From Sporosarcina sp. NCCP-2716 (GTDB taxonomy: Bacteria; Bacillota; Bacilli; Bacillales_A; Planococcaceae), in the NCBI RefSeq assembly GCF_023707985.1, contig NZ_BRCF01000009.1, forward strand, positions 101,441 through 165,440: a stretch of 64,000 nucleotides of DNA, written 5' to 3'. Shown here piece by piece: positions 50,230 to 58,664 of this stretch. The notes below the pieces were generated by a model. It was not told where the DNA came from and did no database searches. It worked only from the letters and a program-made list of their open reading frames with translations. The position numbers and the translations under genes were made by a program. The first letter of the stretch is position 1, and each line of letters begins with the position of its first letter.

Positions 50230-50272
50230 GATATTCAGGTTCTTACTATCCAATATTCCTATTTTGAATATC
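50230..50272. promoter_or_regulatory. Candidate LysR operator half-sites
   Basis: GATATTC (50230-50236), AATATTC (50252-50258) and GAATATC (50266-50272): the last two form an interrupted dyad with a 7-bp gap, and the first is offset 22 bp from the second. Position in the LysR-transporter divergent region fits a regulatory site. Confidence 0.5.
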
Positions 50273-50295
50273 ACTGTATACAAAAGCCGGTAAAA

Positions 50296-50309
50296 TGAAA
50301 GCGTTGACA
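50296..50309. promoter_or_regulatory. cre site (CcpA), perfect consensus
   Basis: TGAAAGCGTTGACA matches all 14 positions of TGWAANCGNTNWCA. Its last six bases, TTGACA, would also be a consensus -35 box, so CcpA binding would block the promoter of the transporter-amidohydrolase operon. Confidence 0.8.
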
Positions 50310-50436
50310 ATGATTTTTCAGAAAACATTCAATTGGGGGCCTACTTTGCGATACGAAAGTCCGCAAGCTATACTTCACGCTATTGGATGGTTCGCAGCAA
50401 ACTGCTGTAAATATAAGACACGGGGGAGTGTTACAC

Positions 50437-51867
50437 ATGAGCATGGCCAACCAAGCGAAAGTAAATGAAAGCGCAGACAAAATGCCGAAGAAGAAAGGCG
50501 GAGGCGTCAGTGCTTACGTCCTGATGTTCTTCATCATCGCCGCCATCACGGTTTTGACCTATGTCATTCCGGCCGGTAAATATGCCCGCTTCGAGGAGAA
50601 CGGCCGGACGATGATCGACCCGGCGAAGTTCGAGTACGTGGCAAGGACGCCGGTCGGGCTGCTTCAAATGTTCAACTCCTTCCATCAGGGAATGGTGAAC
50701 GCCGCTCCGATCATTCTGTTCGTCCTGCTCATCGGCGGTGCGCTCGGTATCATGCAGGCCACCGGCTCCATTGACGCACTCATCCGCTTCACAGCGCAGA
50801 AATTCGGCGCACGGAAAAAGCTGATCATCCCGGTGATGGTGCTCATCTTCTCCCTGCTTGGAACCTTGATCGGCTCAGCCGAAGATACACTCGTTTACAT
50901 TACAATCGTCGTACCGATGGCGATCGCGTTAGGTTTTGACGCCATCACAGGCTTTGCGATCGTCGTGCTTGGCATGCTCGGCGCCGGGTTTACAGCCGGC
51001 ATCACCAACCCGTTCACGATCGGGGTCGCCCAGTCTGTCGCTGAACTTCCGATGTACTCCGGTATCGGGCTGCGGATTGCGATCTATATCATCTTCTACA
51101 TCCTGTCGGTCGCGTTCATTCTGAGGCACGTCAATCGGATAGAGAAGAATCCTGAACTTGCGGAGTACGGCCGGTTCAATCCGGATGAAAGCGTCAAGTT
51201 CGACACAAATTACAAAATCAGCAAGCGCCATGCCATCTCCCTGCTCGTATTCCTTGCGTGCTTCATCGCATTGATCTACGGTGTCATCAGCCTCGGCTGG
51301 TATATCGGGGAAATCGTCGGGATCTTCCTGCTTGGCGCAATCATCATGGGCATCATCGGTAAACTTTCCGGCAACGACATGACCGACGCCTTCATCAAAG
51401 GCTGTGCGGAAATGGTGCCGGGCGCGATGATCATCGGGGTCGCCAGCACGATCCTCGTCGTCCTGACAGCGGGCGGCCTGCTCGATACGATCTTGCATGT
51501 CACGTCCGGCCTGCTCGACGACCTGCCGCCAAGCATCACGGCGGTCGGAATGGGCGTCGCCAACTTCTTCATCCACTTCATCGTCCCGTCTGGCAGCGGC
51601 CATGCATCGCTCGTCATGCCGATCATGGCGCCGCTTGCTGATCTGGTGGGTGTCACCCGGCAGACGGCTGCCTTTGCAACCGTTATGGGTGCGGGCGTGT
51701 CGAACCTGATCATCCCTACAGGCGGCCTGCTCCTTGCTGCACTTGGAATGATGGGCATCCCTTACTCCAAGTGGGTGAAATGGATTTTACCGTATGTCGC
51801 AATCCAAGTCGTGGTTGTCATCGTGTTCCTGATCATCGCCCAGGCGATTAATTACGGACCGTTCTAA
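50437..51867 (+). CDS. YfcC/DcuC-family transporter
   Basis: A 476-residue membrane permease with about 12 helices; blocks include TYVIPAGKYARFEENGRTMI, GTLIGSAEDTLVYITIVVPM and FIVPSGSGHASLVMPIMAPLADL. This matches the YfcC branch of the C4-dicarboxylate/basic-amino-acid carrier superfamily. The ATG at 50437 follows GGGGGAGTG, whereas the codon at 50383 has none. It is followed by an AbgB-type amidohydrolase in an operon, so it likely imports the acyl-amino-acid substrate of that enzyme. CcpA (perfect cre) and the divergent LysR protein probably regulate it. Confidence 0.88.
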   Translation: MSMANQAKVNESADKMPKKKGGGVSAYVLMFFIIAAITVLTYVIPAGKYARFEENGRTMIDPAKFEYVARTPVGLLQMFNSFHQGMVNAAPIILFVLLIGGALGIMQATGSIDALIRFTAQKFGARKKLIIPVMVLIFSLLGTLIGSAEDTLVYITIVVPMAIALGFDAITGFAIVVLGMLGAGFTAGITNPFTIGVAQSVAELPMYSGIGLRIAIYIIFYILSVAFILRHVNRIEKNPELAEYGRFNPDESVKFDTNYKISKRHAISLLVFLACFIALIYGVISLGWYIGEIVGIFLLGAIIMGIIGKLSGNDMTDAFIKGCAEMVPGAMIIGVASTILVVLTAGGLLDTILHVTSGLLDDLPPSITAVGMGVANFFIHFIVPSGSGHASLVMPIMAPLADLVGVTRQTAAFATVMGAGVSNLIIPTGGLLLAALGMMGIPYSKWVKWILPYVAIQVVVVIVFLIIAQAINYGPF

Positions 51868-51934
51868 CATTTAACAGTTCAACGAAGAGGCGGAATATCC
51901 GCCAATCCAACAATCTTACACAGAGGTGAATGAC

Positions 51935-53347
51935 GTGAATTATCGTGAAGCCGTATCGAAAGTCATCGAAGAGAAACGCGAGAAACTGATTGCCGTCAGT
52001 GACGAACTTTGGGGATATGCTGAAACCGGATTCGTCGAATTCCAGTCCGCGGAACTGCTCTGCAGGGCGCTCGAAGAAGAAGGGTTCGAAGTGGAGAAAG
52101 GCGTCGCCGATATTGAAACTGCATTCGTCGGCAGCTATGGCAGCGGCGGGCCGGTCATTGCCGTACTCGGCGAGTTCGACGCGCTGTCCGGATTGAGCCA
52201 AGCCGGTGGGGAGACGAGTTACAATCCCCTCCAGCCAGGCGGCAGCGGCCACGGCTGCGGGCATAACCTGCTCGGCACCGGGGCTCTTGCGGCAGCCATC
52301 GCCATCCGCGATCATCTGAAGGAAAACAACCTCGAAGGAACCGTCCGGTATTACGGATGTCCGGGTGAGGAGATCGGCAGCGGCAAGACGTTCATGGTAC
52401 GCGCAGGCCTGTTCGACGACGTCGACTTCGCCGTCTGCTGGCACCCTTGGTCACGCCATGCCGTCTGGTCCATGGCGTCCCTCGCCTGCTACGAGGTATC
52501 GTTCCGTTTCAAAGGCAAGAGCGCACACGCAGCGGACAGCCCGCACCTCGGCAGAAGCGCACTTGACGCAGTTGAACTCATGAACGTCGGTGTCAACTAT
52601 TTGCGCGAACACGTCATTCCGGAAGCAAGGATGCACTACGCCGTCACGAACACAGGCGGTGTCTCACCGAACGTCGTCCAGGACCGTGCAGACGTCCTGT
52701 ACTTCGTCCGGGCCCCGCGCGTCGCACAGGCCGAAGAGATCTATCAGCGTGTCTGTGACGTCGCTCGGGGAGCGGCCCTCATGACTGGTACCAAGGTCGA
52801 AATCGATTTTGCATCCGCCGCCTCCGACATCCTGCCGAACAATACGCTTGAATCCGTCATGTACGACAACTTCACAGCACTCGGCGTTCCGGAGTACGAC
52901 GAACAAGATTATAATTTCGCAAAAGCCATCCGCGCAACGCTCGACGAAGCGGACAAACGGAAGGACGTTCTGGCCAACAAAGAACTTGCAGGCAAGGACT
53001 TAGCGGATGTCATCGATCCATTCATTCCATCGAACGGCGTCATGCCAGGCACAAGCGACGTCGGCGATGTCAGCTGGGTCGTCCCGACAGTCCAGGCACT
53101 CGTCGGCTGCGAACCGATCGGCACCCCGCTGCACACGTGGCAGATCGTCTCCACCGGCAAAACGTCCGTCGGCCACAAAGGCATGCTCCACGCGGGCAAA
53201 GTCATGGCCGCCACGGCAATCGAAGTACTCCATAACCCGGAACTGCTCGAAAAGGCAAAAGCGGAACTCATCGAACAGCGCAACGGCGAAGAGTACATCT
53301 GCCCGATCCCGCCGGAGATCAAAAAATACAAACTGCAGACGGTATAA
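51935..53347 (+). CDS. M20-family amidohydrolase, aminobenzoyl-glutamate-utilization subunit B type
   Basis: A 470-residue zinc amidohydrolase. Metal-site motifs are present: GSGHGCGHNLLG, PGEEIGSGK and CWHPWSRH, with the dimerisation lid between. It resembles AbgB, which with AbgA cleaves p-aminobenzoyl-glutamate; no AbgA or AbgT is present here, so the true substrate may be another N-acyl amino acid. The GTG at 51935 lies 8 bp after AGAGG; the GTG at 51926 overlaps that site. It follows the YfcC-type transporter by 67 bp and ends at a terminator. Confidence 0.88.
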   Translation: MNYREAVSKVIEEKREKLIAVSDELWGYAETGFVEFQSAELLCRALEEEGFEVEKGVADIETAFVGSYGSGGPVIAVLGEFDALSGLSQAGGETSYNPLQPGGSGHGCGHNLLGTGALAAAIAIRDHLKENNLEGTVRYYGCPGEEIGSGKTFMVRAGLFDDVDFAVCWHPWSRHAVWSMASLACYEVSFRFKGKSAHAADSPHLGRSALDAVELMNVGVNYLREHVIPEARMHYAVTNTGGVSPNVVQDRADVLYFVRAPRVAQAEEIYQRVCDVARGAALMTGTKVEIDFASAASDILPNNTLESVMYDNFTALGVPEYDEQDYNFAKAIRATLDEADKRKDVLANKELAGKDLADVIDPFIPSNGVMPGTSDVGDVSWVVPTVQALVGCEPIGTPLHTWQIVSTGKTSVGHKGMLHAGKVMAATAIEVLHNPELLEKAKAELIEQRNGEEYICPIPPEIKKYKLQTV

Positions 53348-53362
53348 GTTAAATAAACAAAT

Positions 53363-53394
53363 GCCCGACCCTCACTTGTGAGGTCGGGCTTTTT
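53363..53394 (+). terminator. Rho-independent terminator after the amidohydrolase gene
   Basis: GCCCGACC and GGTCGGGC pair, extended by CAC/GTG near the loop, and are followed by TTTTT. Confidence 0.88.
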
Positions 53395-53522
53395 GGTGAA
53401 TTGTAAAGTAAATGCAGACAACCCATCGCACGAGGTGTCTCCTTGCCAGGTGGATCCGCCATGTAACCCGCATATCCAATCCGTTTCCCGAGGATACAGA
53501 ACGAGTATGTGTCAGGTGATTC

Positions 53523-53987
53523 TCACTTCTGATTTTCTGAAACAAACTTATTAATCCAATCCATATCGATCGGCCCGTTAGTCACTCGGTAATGCCCCGA
53601 ACCTGCAATGTAGACAAAATCCTCTAGTATTATGGATTGATCAGAGGATGAATGTCCTCTCTTCCTGACGAACAAATCAGCACCATTTGCGTTGTGAACG
53701 TCCGCTTCTGCTGCCTTAGAATCCTCTATCTTTTTCACCTGATATGCTGCCAAAAAGTCTAGTAATTGTTCAAACTGACCATGCTCCTCACTAGTCATCG
53801 AGAGATTCTTATCCCCTCGGAGCTCCAGTGAAATTGCTTCTGTATCCGAGCGATCCTCAACCAGTACATCGGCCAAGTTTTTCTCCTCATGGTCGCGTGC
53901 CACCTTCCAAACGACGAGTAAAACGACTAACACCGCCGCGAGCAACCAGAGGAACAATGTAAACTTCGATACCTTCATCCCTCTCAT
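53523..53987 (-). CDS. Hypothetical membrane-anchored protein
   Basis: A 154-residue protein with one N-terminal membrane helix (TLFLWLLAAVLVVLLVVWKV) and a soluble extracytoplasmic domain (LRGDKNLSMTSEEHGQFEQL...). I do not recognise the family. AGGAGGATGCTC places the start at ATG 53987. It opens the long minus-strand run of small genes that reaches the window end. Confidence 0.75.
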   Translation of the reverse strand: MRGMKVSKFTLFLWLLAAVLVVLLVVWKVARDHEEKNLADVLVEDRSDTEAISLELRGDKNLSMTSEEHGQFEQLLDFLAAYQVKKIEDSKAAEADVHNANGADLFVRKRGHSSSDQSIILEDFVYIAGSGHYRVTNGPIDMDWINKFVSENQK

Positions 53988-54033
53988 GAGCATCCTCCTG
54001 ACAAGCTTTCAGTCATCGTATAACGAAAGTACG

Positions 54034-54519
54034 CTAGTTCCAGACCTTGTCCAACTGAGTAGAATAAAATTCAATTGCACCTTTATAACTGACGATGTCC
54101 GGGTCAGCAGATGTCTCCGCTACACACTTCAGCAACAGTTCCATCGCCTTGCTGTGCTCTTGCAGATTATATAACGTCATGGCATAGAATATGGGAAGCA
54201 CTTGGTTAGCAGGAAACACTTCCATCGCACGTTCGAATGTCTTTTTGGATTTCTCATAATCACCCAGTGTTCGATAGGTACTGCCTAATCCTAAATAAGC
54301 ACCTTGCAGGTCTTCAGAGGACAATCCCAACTCAATCGCTCGTTCGTAAAATGGAACTGCTTTCGCTTCTTCCCCGAGTACATCGAAACTCCAAGCGCAC
54401 TGATAGTTAACAACAGCATCCTCAGGGAAATCCCGTATCAGTTCCATGAATTGCTCGTTTGCCTTCTGGTGGTCTCCAGCTTCTCGTAAACGGATGGCTT
54501 CCTGCAGTCTTTGTTCCAT
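54034..54519 (-). CDS. Tetratricopeptide-repeat protein
   Basis: A 161-residue soluble protein built of three to four TPR helix pairs (EAIRLREAGDHQKANEQFMEL, AVVNYQCAWSFDVLGEEAKA, AYLGLGSTYRTLGDYEKSKK). It matches short Bacilli TPR proteins of unknown role that may act as adaptors. It has its own ribosome binding site and no signal peptide. Confidence 0.85.
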   Translation of the reverse strand: MEQRLQEAIRLREAGDHQKANEQFMELIRDFPEDAVVNYQCAWSFDVLGEEAKAVPFYERAIELGLSSEDLQGAYLGLGSTYRTLGDYEKSKKTFERAMEVFPANQVLPIFYAMTLYNLQEHSKAMELLLKCVAETSADPDIVSYKGAIEFYSTQLDKVWN

Positions 54520-54569
54520 TCTTCCACGTCTCCCGATTTTTCAAATTCCGATGCGGCCTTTCCAGCGCC

Positions 54570-55022
54570 TTACTCCACCGCGAGCATCCCTACATACTGA
54601 GCCTGCCCCTTATCGGCAGCCAGTGCCACTTCGACGACATAGTTACCGGCTTCTGCCGGTGCGGCAAACGACTGGTCCTTTTCATCGAAGGGTAAGGTGA
54701 CTCGTTCGTCGTTCTGCCACACGAAAATTGTAATACCGTCCAGCTTGAAATCCCCATGGTCCAATGTCAGCTGCACACGCTGATCGGGTGTCAGGAGCAG
54801 TTTGTTCTGCTTTACCGCCAAGGCGAAAATATCATCCGTCTTCTTGTTATACTTCTCGTCATACGACCACTCAATGTTCGCTTCTGCTAACTGCTCCTGC
54901 TGGGCAGCATCAGCCGGTTGGAGCGTCACAGCAGGCGGTGAAAAATCGTAGTCTTCCCCGATACAGCCTGCCAGCACGAGCGCCAAAAGAACCCCCAGCA
55001 ATAATTTTGAGATGGATTTCAT
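54570..55022 (-). CDS. Hypothetical lipoprotein
   Basis: A 150-residue protein with a clear lipoprotein signal (MKSISKLLLGVLLALVLAGC; lipobox LAGC, Cys20). The mature part looks like a compact beta-sandwich (VQLTLDHGDFKLDGITIFVW...GNYVVEVALAADKG). The ATG at 55022 follows GTGAGGAATTCT. Function unknown; it may be a surface lipoprotein related to YtkA-like small domains, but I am not certain. Confidence 0.8.
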   Translation of the reverse strand: MKSISKLLLGVLLALVLAGCIGEDYDFSPPAVTLQPADAAQQEQLAEANIEWSYDEKYNKKTDDIFALAVKQNKLLLTPDQRVQLTLDHGDFKLDGITIFVWQNDERVTLPFDEKDQSFAAPAEAGNYVVEVALAADKGQAQYVGMLAVE

Positions 55023-55084
55023 AGAATTCCTCACTTCTAGCTTCATCCCCTGACTCACACCATGCGTCCCACCTGCCATCGCTA

Positions 55085-55708
55085 TCAGACCATATCTTCC
55101 GTCCTCTGCTTCATCACATGTGCGACTTGGTGTGAATGATCGTCCGCTTCTTCTTCCAGCTTATCGATAATCGCCTTGTAATCCCTTTCGTTGCGGTTCT
55201 GACTCAACTTATACGCCGCTTGGACGTCTGTCACGTGAATCGTAAATCCGACAATCCCTTTCAACTCTTTTGCGACCAGCTCGGGTGACAGCGTCTCCCA
55301 CAGCACCGGCGACTCCCGGTGCGCTTCGTATTTGTGCAGCAGTCCCGCCAAATCCCGCTTCAGTTCGTCCTCCGAAAGCAGCCGCGCTTTCCCGTAGACA
55401 TGCACCGCCTGATAATTCCATGTCGGCACATTCTCCTTTTCATACCAGGAAGACGAGACATATGCGTGCGGACCTTGAAACAGAACCAGCACGCTGTCCG
55501 TCGATTCAAGCGTCCGCCACTGACGGTTCCCATAAGCCAGATGGCCGGTGATCGAAACCTTCTCGCCCTCTCGGTGCACTTGCAGCGGCACATGCGTCGC
55601 CACCGGCTTACCATCCACGGTCGTTACAACCGTCCCGAACGCATGCTGCTCGACAAATTTCCAAACTTCCTCTGTGTCGTCCACGTTAAAATACTTCGGT
55701 ATGTACAT
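55085..55708 (-). CDS. paiB: PaiB-type FMN-binding negative transcriptional regulator
   Basis: A 207-residue split-barrel protein of the PaiB family (MYIPKYFNVDDTEEVWKFVE; GTVVTTVDGKPVATHVPL; WYEKENVPTWNYQAVHVYGK). In B. subtilis PaiB, together with the acetyltransferase PaiA, represses sporulation and protease genes. The barrel resembles pyridoxamine-phosphate oxidases and may bind FMN. AGCCAGGGGGAATTGAG precedes ATG 55708. A GNAT protein is encoded 6 kb away but does not look like PaiA specifically. Confidence 0.92.
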   Translation of the reverse strand: MYIPKYFNVDDTEEVWKFVEQHAFGTVVTTVDGKPVATHVPLQVHREGEKVSITGHLAYGNRQWRTLESTDSVLVLFQGPHAYVSSSWYEKENVPTWNYQAVHVYGKARLLSEDELKRDLAGLLHKYEAHRESPVLWETLSPELVAKELKGIVGFTIHVTDVQAAYKLSQNRNERDYKAIIDKLEEEADDHSHQVAHVMKQRTEDMV

Positions 55709-55754
55709 CTCAATTCCCCCTGGCTTATTCTTCGTGACTTTGTAACGAGCTACT

Positions 55755-55958
55755 TTATTTTCTAAACTCCCTGACATCCTCGACATAGAGCGCCACGTAC
55801 CCACAGGACGGACAGACAGCCGCCTGCAGCCTGGATGAAGCATTCTTGAATATTCCGTTCCCCGTTTCGCTCACTTTGATACCATAGAACCCGCCTTCCA
55901 CCGTCACTTTGCAGTCCTCGATCATCTCGTCCCGGCACTGATGGCACAATCGTTTCAT
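55755..55958 (-). CDS. Small zinc-ribbon protein
   Basis: A 67-residue protein with two zinc-knuckle pairs: CHQC near the start and CPSCGY near residue 49. Such tiny ribbons bind nucleic acid or metal in Bacilli and are functionally unassigned. The ATG at 55958 follows GGGAGTGACGGGA. It lies 46 bp upstream of paiB on the same strand. Confidence 0.8.
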   Translation of the reverse strand: MKRLCHQCRDEMIEDCKVTVEGGFYGIKVSETGNGIFKNASSRLQAAVCPSCGYVALYVEDVREFRK

Positions 55959-56048
55959 TCCCGTCACTCCCGTATTATAAATTTCACAAATAAAAACGAG
56001 CAAGCAGTATGGCTGTCCGATACTGGATAATCTCCAATCTCACTGTAG

Positions 56049-56375
56049 TTACTGTATTTCGAAAGAGTTCACGCTGAAAAGAATGAAAAACAAAAGGTAA
56101 AGCAAAACCAGGAGAATTTGTAGTACTATACCGACAATGCTGCAAGTCAACCCCGCCACCGCCAACCCCTTTCCGTTCTCATTCCTCATCGCAATTTCCC
56201 GAGTCGCCATTCTTGAAAGTACTATACCAATAACTCCGAGGATGAACCCCACAAATGGAATGAAGATCGACAGGATCCCCAGTACCAAAGAAACAATGGA
56301 CTTACTGTTTGTCTCTGTTTTTACATCCACTTTTCTTCCTCCCAGCTGCTTCTGAATGACCTGTTTGACACGCAA
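56049..56375 (-). CDS. DUF4190 membrane protein
   Basis: A 108-residue protein with two membrane helices (SIVSLVLGILSIFIPFVGFI and AVAGLTCSIVGIVLQILLVL) joined by a short charged loop, the DUF4190 pattern. The N terminus is basic and cytoplasmic. These proteins are small and unassigned. No strong ribosome binding site is seen, so the start could be internal near residue 16. Confidence 0.8.
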   Translation of the reverse strand: MRVKQVIQKQLGGRKVDVKTETNSKSIVSLVLGILSIFIPFVGFILGVIGIVLSRMATREIAMRNENGKGLAVAGLTCSIVGIVLQILLVLLYLLFFILFSVNSFEIQ

Positions 56376-56385
56376 TCTTTGCCTC

Positions 56386-56404
56386 GCAATCGTGCCCGAT
56401 AGTG
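56386..56404 (+). repeat. Inverted partial copy of the 58.3-kb intergenic element
   Basis: GCAATCGTGCCCGATAGTG matches the complement of 58347-58365 (GCAATCGTGCTCGATAGTG) at 18 of 19 bases. It lies between the DUF3953 and DUF4190 genes. Confidence 0.6.
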
Positions 56405-56417
56405 AATTTCAGTATAC

Positions 56418-56642
56418 TTATACGAAACCTACGATACTTGCGTAAAGTGCGAAACCAGCGCAAACCAACAAAAAGATACCAAAGACTTTATGATTTTCCC
56501 GCAACTGCAGGAGACCTAATACTACAAACATGAAAGAAACAAATAACTCGAAATAAGGCATTACAAAATAATTATCTGTAACCAACGTATAAATACTTAA
56601 AGTTAGTACAATGGCGGCTAAAATCAGGCTAGTTATTTTCAT
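56418..56642 (-). CDS. DUF3953-type small membrane protein
   Basis: A 74-residue protein with three membrane helices (TSLILAAIVLTLSIYTLVTD; YFELFVSFMFVVLGLLQL; VFGIFLLVCAGFALYASIVG). The pattern fits DUF3953 (YczI-like). Start ATG 56642 is about 10 bp after GAAGGGA. Function unknown. Its base composition begins the AT-rich part of the region. Confidence 0.78.
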   Translation of the reverse strand: MKITSLILAAIVLTLSIYTLVTDNYFVMPYFELFVSFMFVVLGLLQLRENHKVFGIFLLVCAGFALYASIVGFV

Positions 56643-56823
56643 CCTGTTCAATCCCTTCCAATTCCATGAATATCTGAGTCGAAAAGAAATGATTTGATAC
56701 TCGTAGTATACTTATCCCTATTTTGGCCCTCTTGCGATACTGGAGCATTTATTGGAGCATTTGTTTATCAAGCAAACGCGCCCCATTGCGGTAGACAACA
56801 TCAGTTATTATTCCAAAGTGAGA

Positions 56824-57369
56824 TTAAGATTTTAATTCTATATCGGCATATTCTTCTACATATTCTTCATAATCGATAACTTCAATGACATTCGACCAGT
56901 TAAGCACTGACCCAACAAAATCACGGATATCTAACCCTGGAAATTCATAGGTACTGTCATCGTTAACTGTAGCCGTTGCATCTTCAATAAAAGTAACCTG
57001 AAATCCTCTGTCATATGCAGCAATTGCCGTAAATTGAGGACAATACTCTGTATTGAATCCAGTTACGAAAATATGATTAACACCGAGCGATTGTAGTATT
57101 TCCTGCAAATTGGTCTTAAAAAATGCACTTGGTGTACTTTTTTCAATAATATTATCTGCATACTTAACTAAATCCGAGTCAATATTTCCTCCTTCAGAAC
57201 CATTAGCTATTGGACTTTCACTATTTTCATCCTTGTGACGAATAAAAATAACCGGTTGTTTATTACGTTTAAAATCTTTAATAAGGTTTTCAACCTTTTC
57301 TTTCTCTAGGCTGAAATCACCTATTTGTAGAAACCCATTTTGAAAATCTATGACCAATAAAGCTTTCAC
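56824..57369 (-). CDS. Isochorismatase-family cysteine hydrolase
   Basis: A 181-residue cytoplasmic enzyme. The catalytic Asp8 is in LLVIDFQNGF, a lysine follows in the SAFFKTNL segment, and the nucleophilic cysteine is in GFNTEYCPQFTAIAAYDRGF. This is the nicotinamidase/isochorismatase fold; the substrate may be any small amide. Codon and base usage is visibly AT-richer than in most of the window, suggesting transfer. It is the best-defined enzyme in the AT-rich island. Element copy a lies 120 bp upstream. Confidence 0.88.
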   Translation of the reverse strand: MKALLVIDFQNGFLQIGDFSLEKEKVENLIKDFKRNKQPVIFIRHKDENSESPIANGSEGGNIDSDLVKYADNIIEKSTPSAFFKTNLQEILQSLGVNHIFVTGFNTEYCPQFTAIAAYDRGFQVTFIEDATATVNDDSTYEFPGLDIRDFVGSVLNWSNVIEVIDYEEYVEEYADIELKS

Positions 57370-57489
57370 ATTAGCACCCCATTAAGTTTCAAGTATTTTA
57401 AATTAACTGTTAATAATATACATTAATATACTATTACCATTGAAATTCGCCTACATCATCATCTTCTACAATTACTTCTTCAACAAAAT

Positions 57490-57525
57490 GGCCCGATTGA
57501 TGAATGGGCATAATTCCTTGTTTCA
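57490..57525 (-). repeat. Intergenic island element, copy a
   Basis: On the minus strand GAAACAAGGAATTATGCCCA is followed by TTCATCAATCGGGCC. It shares the TTC-N3-CAATC-N-GGYC block and the upstream GRAMAAG block with copies b, c and d. A separate 14-bp inverted repeat (CTTGTTTC.CACTTGG / complement, 57518-57548) overlaps its end. Confidence 0.65.
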
Positions 57526-57567
57526 CACTTGGCCCCAAGTGCGAAACAAGAAAGTAAAAGAAGTTAA

Positions 57568-57885
57568 TTATTGCTGCTCTATGGGCATGGATTTAAGTTC
57601 CACTAACTCGATTTCCGCCATATAGAACATTACATCAAGTCTTTTTTCTATATCTTCAGCCATTTTAACAGCTATTTCTCTTTCAATTAATTCTTGGAAC
57701 ACAAATTCCATAGAAAAGTCAGCGTTAGATTGTTCAATCGGATTCATAGCCATAGGCTTAGCTATATTAAAAGCATTAACAAAGGTACCTATGTTAATGA
57801 TGAATAGTTCGATAAGCTTTTCCTCTAAAGGTGTGAAATCCTTTTTTTTCAAAAACACATCAACTTGGATATTTTTTATCATCAT
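57568..57885 (-). CDS. Hypothetical protein in AT-rich island
   Basis: A 105-residue soluble protein, mostly helical (EEKLIELFIINIGTFVNAFN; FQELIEREIAVKMAEDIEKR), with no motif I recognise. AAAAGGAGTAA precedes the double ATG at 57885/57882. It is followed by element copy a and preceded by copy b, and has the low GC of its neighbours. Possible roles include an immunity or antitoxin-like protein, without direct evidence. Confidence 0.7.
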   Translation of the reverse strand: MMIKNIQVDVFLKKKDFTPLEEKLIELFIINIGTFVNAFNIAKPMAMNPIEQSNADFSMEFVFQELIEREIAVKMAEDIEKRLDVMFYMAEIELVELKSMPIEQQ

Positions 57886-57988
57886 TTACTCCTTTTAAAC
57901 AGATATTTTAATCAAATCAAATTTTTCGCGCTTGTTACTGAGCTGGCTTAATTGATTAAAAAAATACTAATGGTTCATTGGAATCTGA

Positions 57989-58037
57989 CCTGATTGATGA
58001 ACGGGCGAAAATCCTTTCCCGTAATCGCGTCCGTTTG
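57989..58037 (-). repeat. Intergenic island element, copy b
   Basis: On the minus strand GCGATTACGGGAAAGGATTT is followed by TCGCCCGTTCATCAATCAGGTC. It begins about 10 bp after the stop codon of the 58046 gene and matches copy c over about 45 bp. Confidence 0.7.
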
Positions 58038-58045
58038 TAAAATTT

Positions 58046-58267
58046 TCAAGCACATCGCATAACGGCTTTGCCATTATCTTTCCTTTTAATCAATACATTT
58101 TCATTATCATCCAACTTATACTTAATTCCTTCATTATCAAGACATTCTATTAATTGATCAGTGAAGTTTGAACTGTAAATAAAGTATTCTTCATCCTCTG
58201 GGTTGTTACACGCTATTAAAAGCGATGGAATAAATAAAAGAATTAATATATTAGCGATTCTTTTCAT
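58046..58267 (-). CDS. Small hypothetical lipoprotein in AT-rich island
   Basis: A 73-residue protein: lipoprotein signal MKRIANILILLFIPSLLIAC with Cys20 in the lipobox, then a 53-residue mature part with two more cysteines (LIECLDNEGIKYKLDDNENV and a final RCA). Function unknown. It is low in GC and bracketed by element copies b and c. Confidence 0.75.
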   Translation of the reverse strand: MKRIANILILLFIPSLLIACNNPEDEEYFIYSSNFTDQLIECLDNEGIKYKLDDNENVLIKRKDNGKAVMRCA

Positions 58268-58314
58268 CAGCTCAGTCTCCTAATACTAAATTCTTTCTGG
58301 TCAATCATCTCTAG

Positions 58315-58365
58315 CCAGATTGAGGAAAGGGTACAAACCGCTTTCCCACTATCGAGCACGATTGC
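58315..58365 (-). repeat. Intergenic island element, copy c
   Basis: On the minus strand GCAATCGTGCTCGATAGTGG continues GAAAGCGGTTTGTACCC and TTTCCTCAATCTGGC. It starts 4 bp after the stop codon of the zinc-finger gene at 58370. Its first 19 bases recur inverted at 56386-56404. Confidence 0.7.
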
Positions 58366-58369
58366 AGTA

Positions 58370-58588
58370 CTACCATATAGGCTCATCTTTATTGCTCAGC
58401 TTAATCTTGAAAAGAAGAAAAGGAACAAAAATTAAACTTAAATAACCCAAGGTAAATAGTTTCTGTGTTTCACTAGAAAGATATTGCCTATTACCGCAAT
58501 TCGGACAGTCTTTTCCATTCTTAGAAAATCCGAGCGCTAGTATATCTTTACCACTCCACTTGTAATTACAATTAGTGCAACGTGGCAT
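58370..58588 (-). CDS. Putative zinc-finger membrane protein (TIGR04104-like)
   Basis: A 72-residue protein: N-terminal zinc ribbon CTNCNYKWSGKD...CPNCGNRQYLS (four cysteines), then one membrane helix (LFTLGYLSLIFVPFLLFKI). This layout matches a small family of Bacillus proteins called TIGR04104. Function unknown. It has an AGGGGACATT ribosome binding site and lies between element copies c and d. Confidence 0.8.
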   Translation of the reverse strand: MPRCTNCNYKWSGKDILALGFSKNGKDCPNCGNRQYLSSETQKLFTLGYLSLIFVPFLLFKIKLSNKDEPIW

Positions 58589-58629
58589 AATGTCCCCTCC
58601 TAATTCTACTTTACCAGAATTTCGTAATC

Positions 58630-58664
58630 CGGCCCGATTGTCGAACTAGCGTAGCTCTTGTTCC
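58630..58664 (-). repeat. Intergenic island element, copy d (most diverged)
   Basis: On the minus strand GGAACAAGAGCTACGCTAGT is followed by TCGACAATCGGGCC, aligning with copies a-c over about 35 bp. It lies between the 58370 and 58777 genes. Confidence 0.55.

Noticed and set aside
51935..53347. Firm abgB assignment
   Set aside because: The family fits, but AbgA and AbgT are missing and the transporter is of YfcC type, so the gene symbol was withheld.
57440..57625. 61-codon plus-strand open frame in the AT-rich island
   Set aside because: It crosses the hairpin and element copy a, lacks a ribosome binding site and overlaps the 57568 gene antisense.
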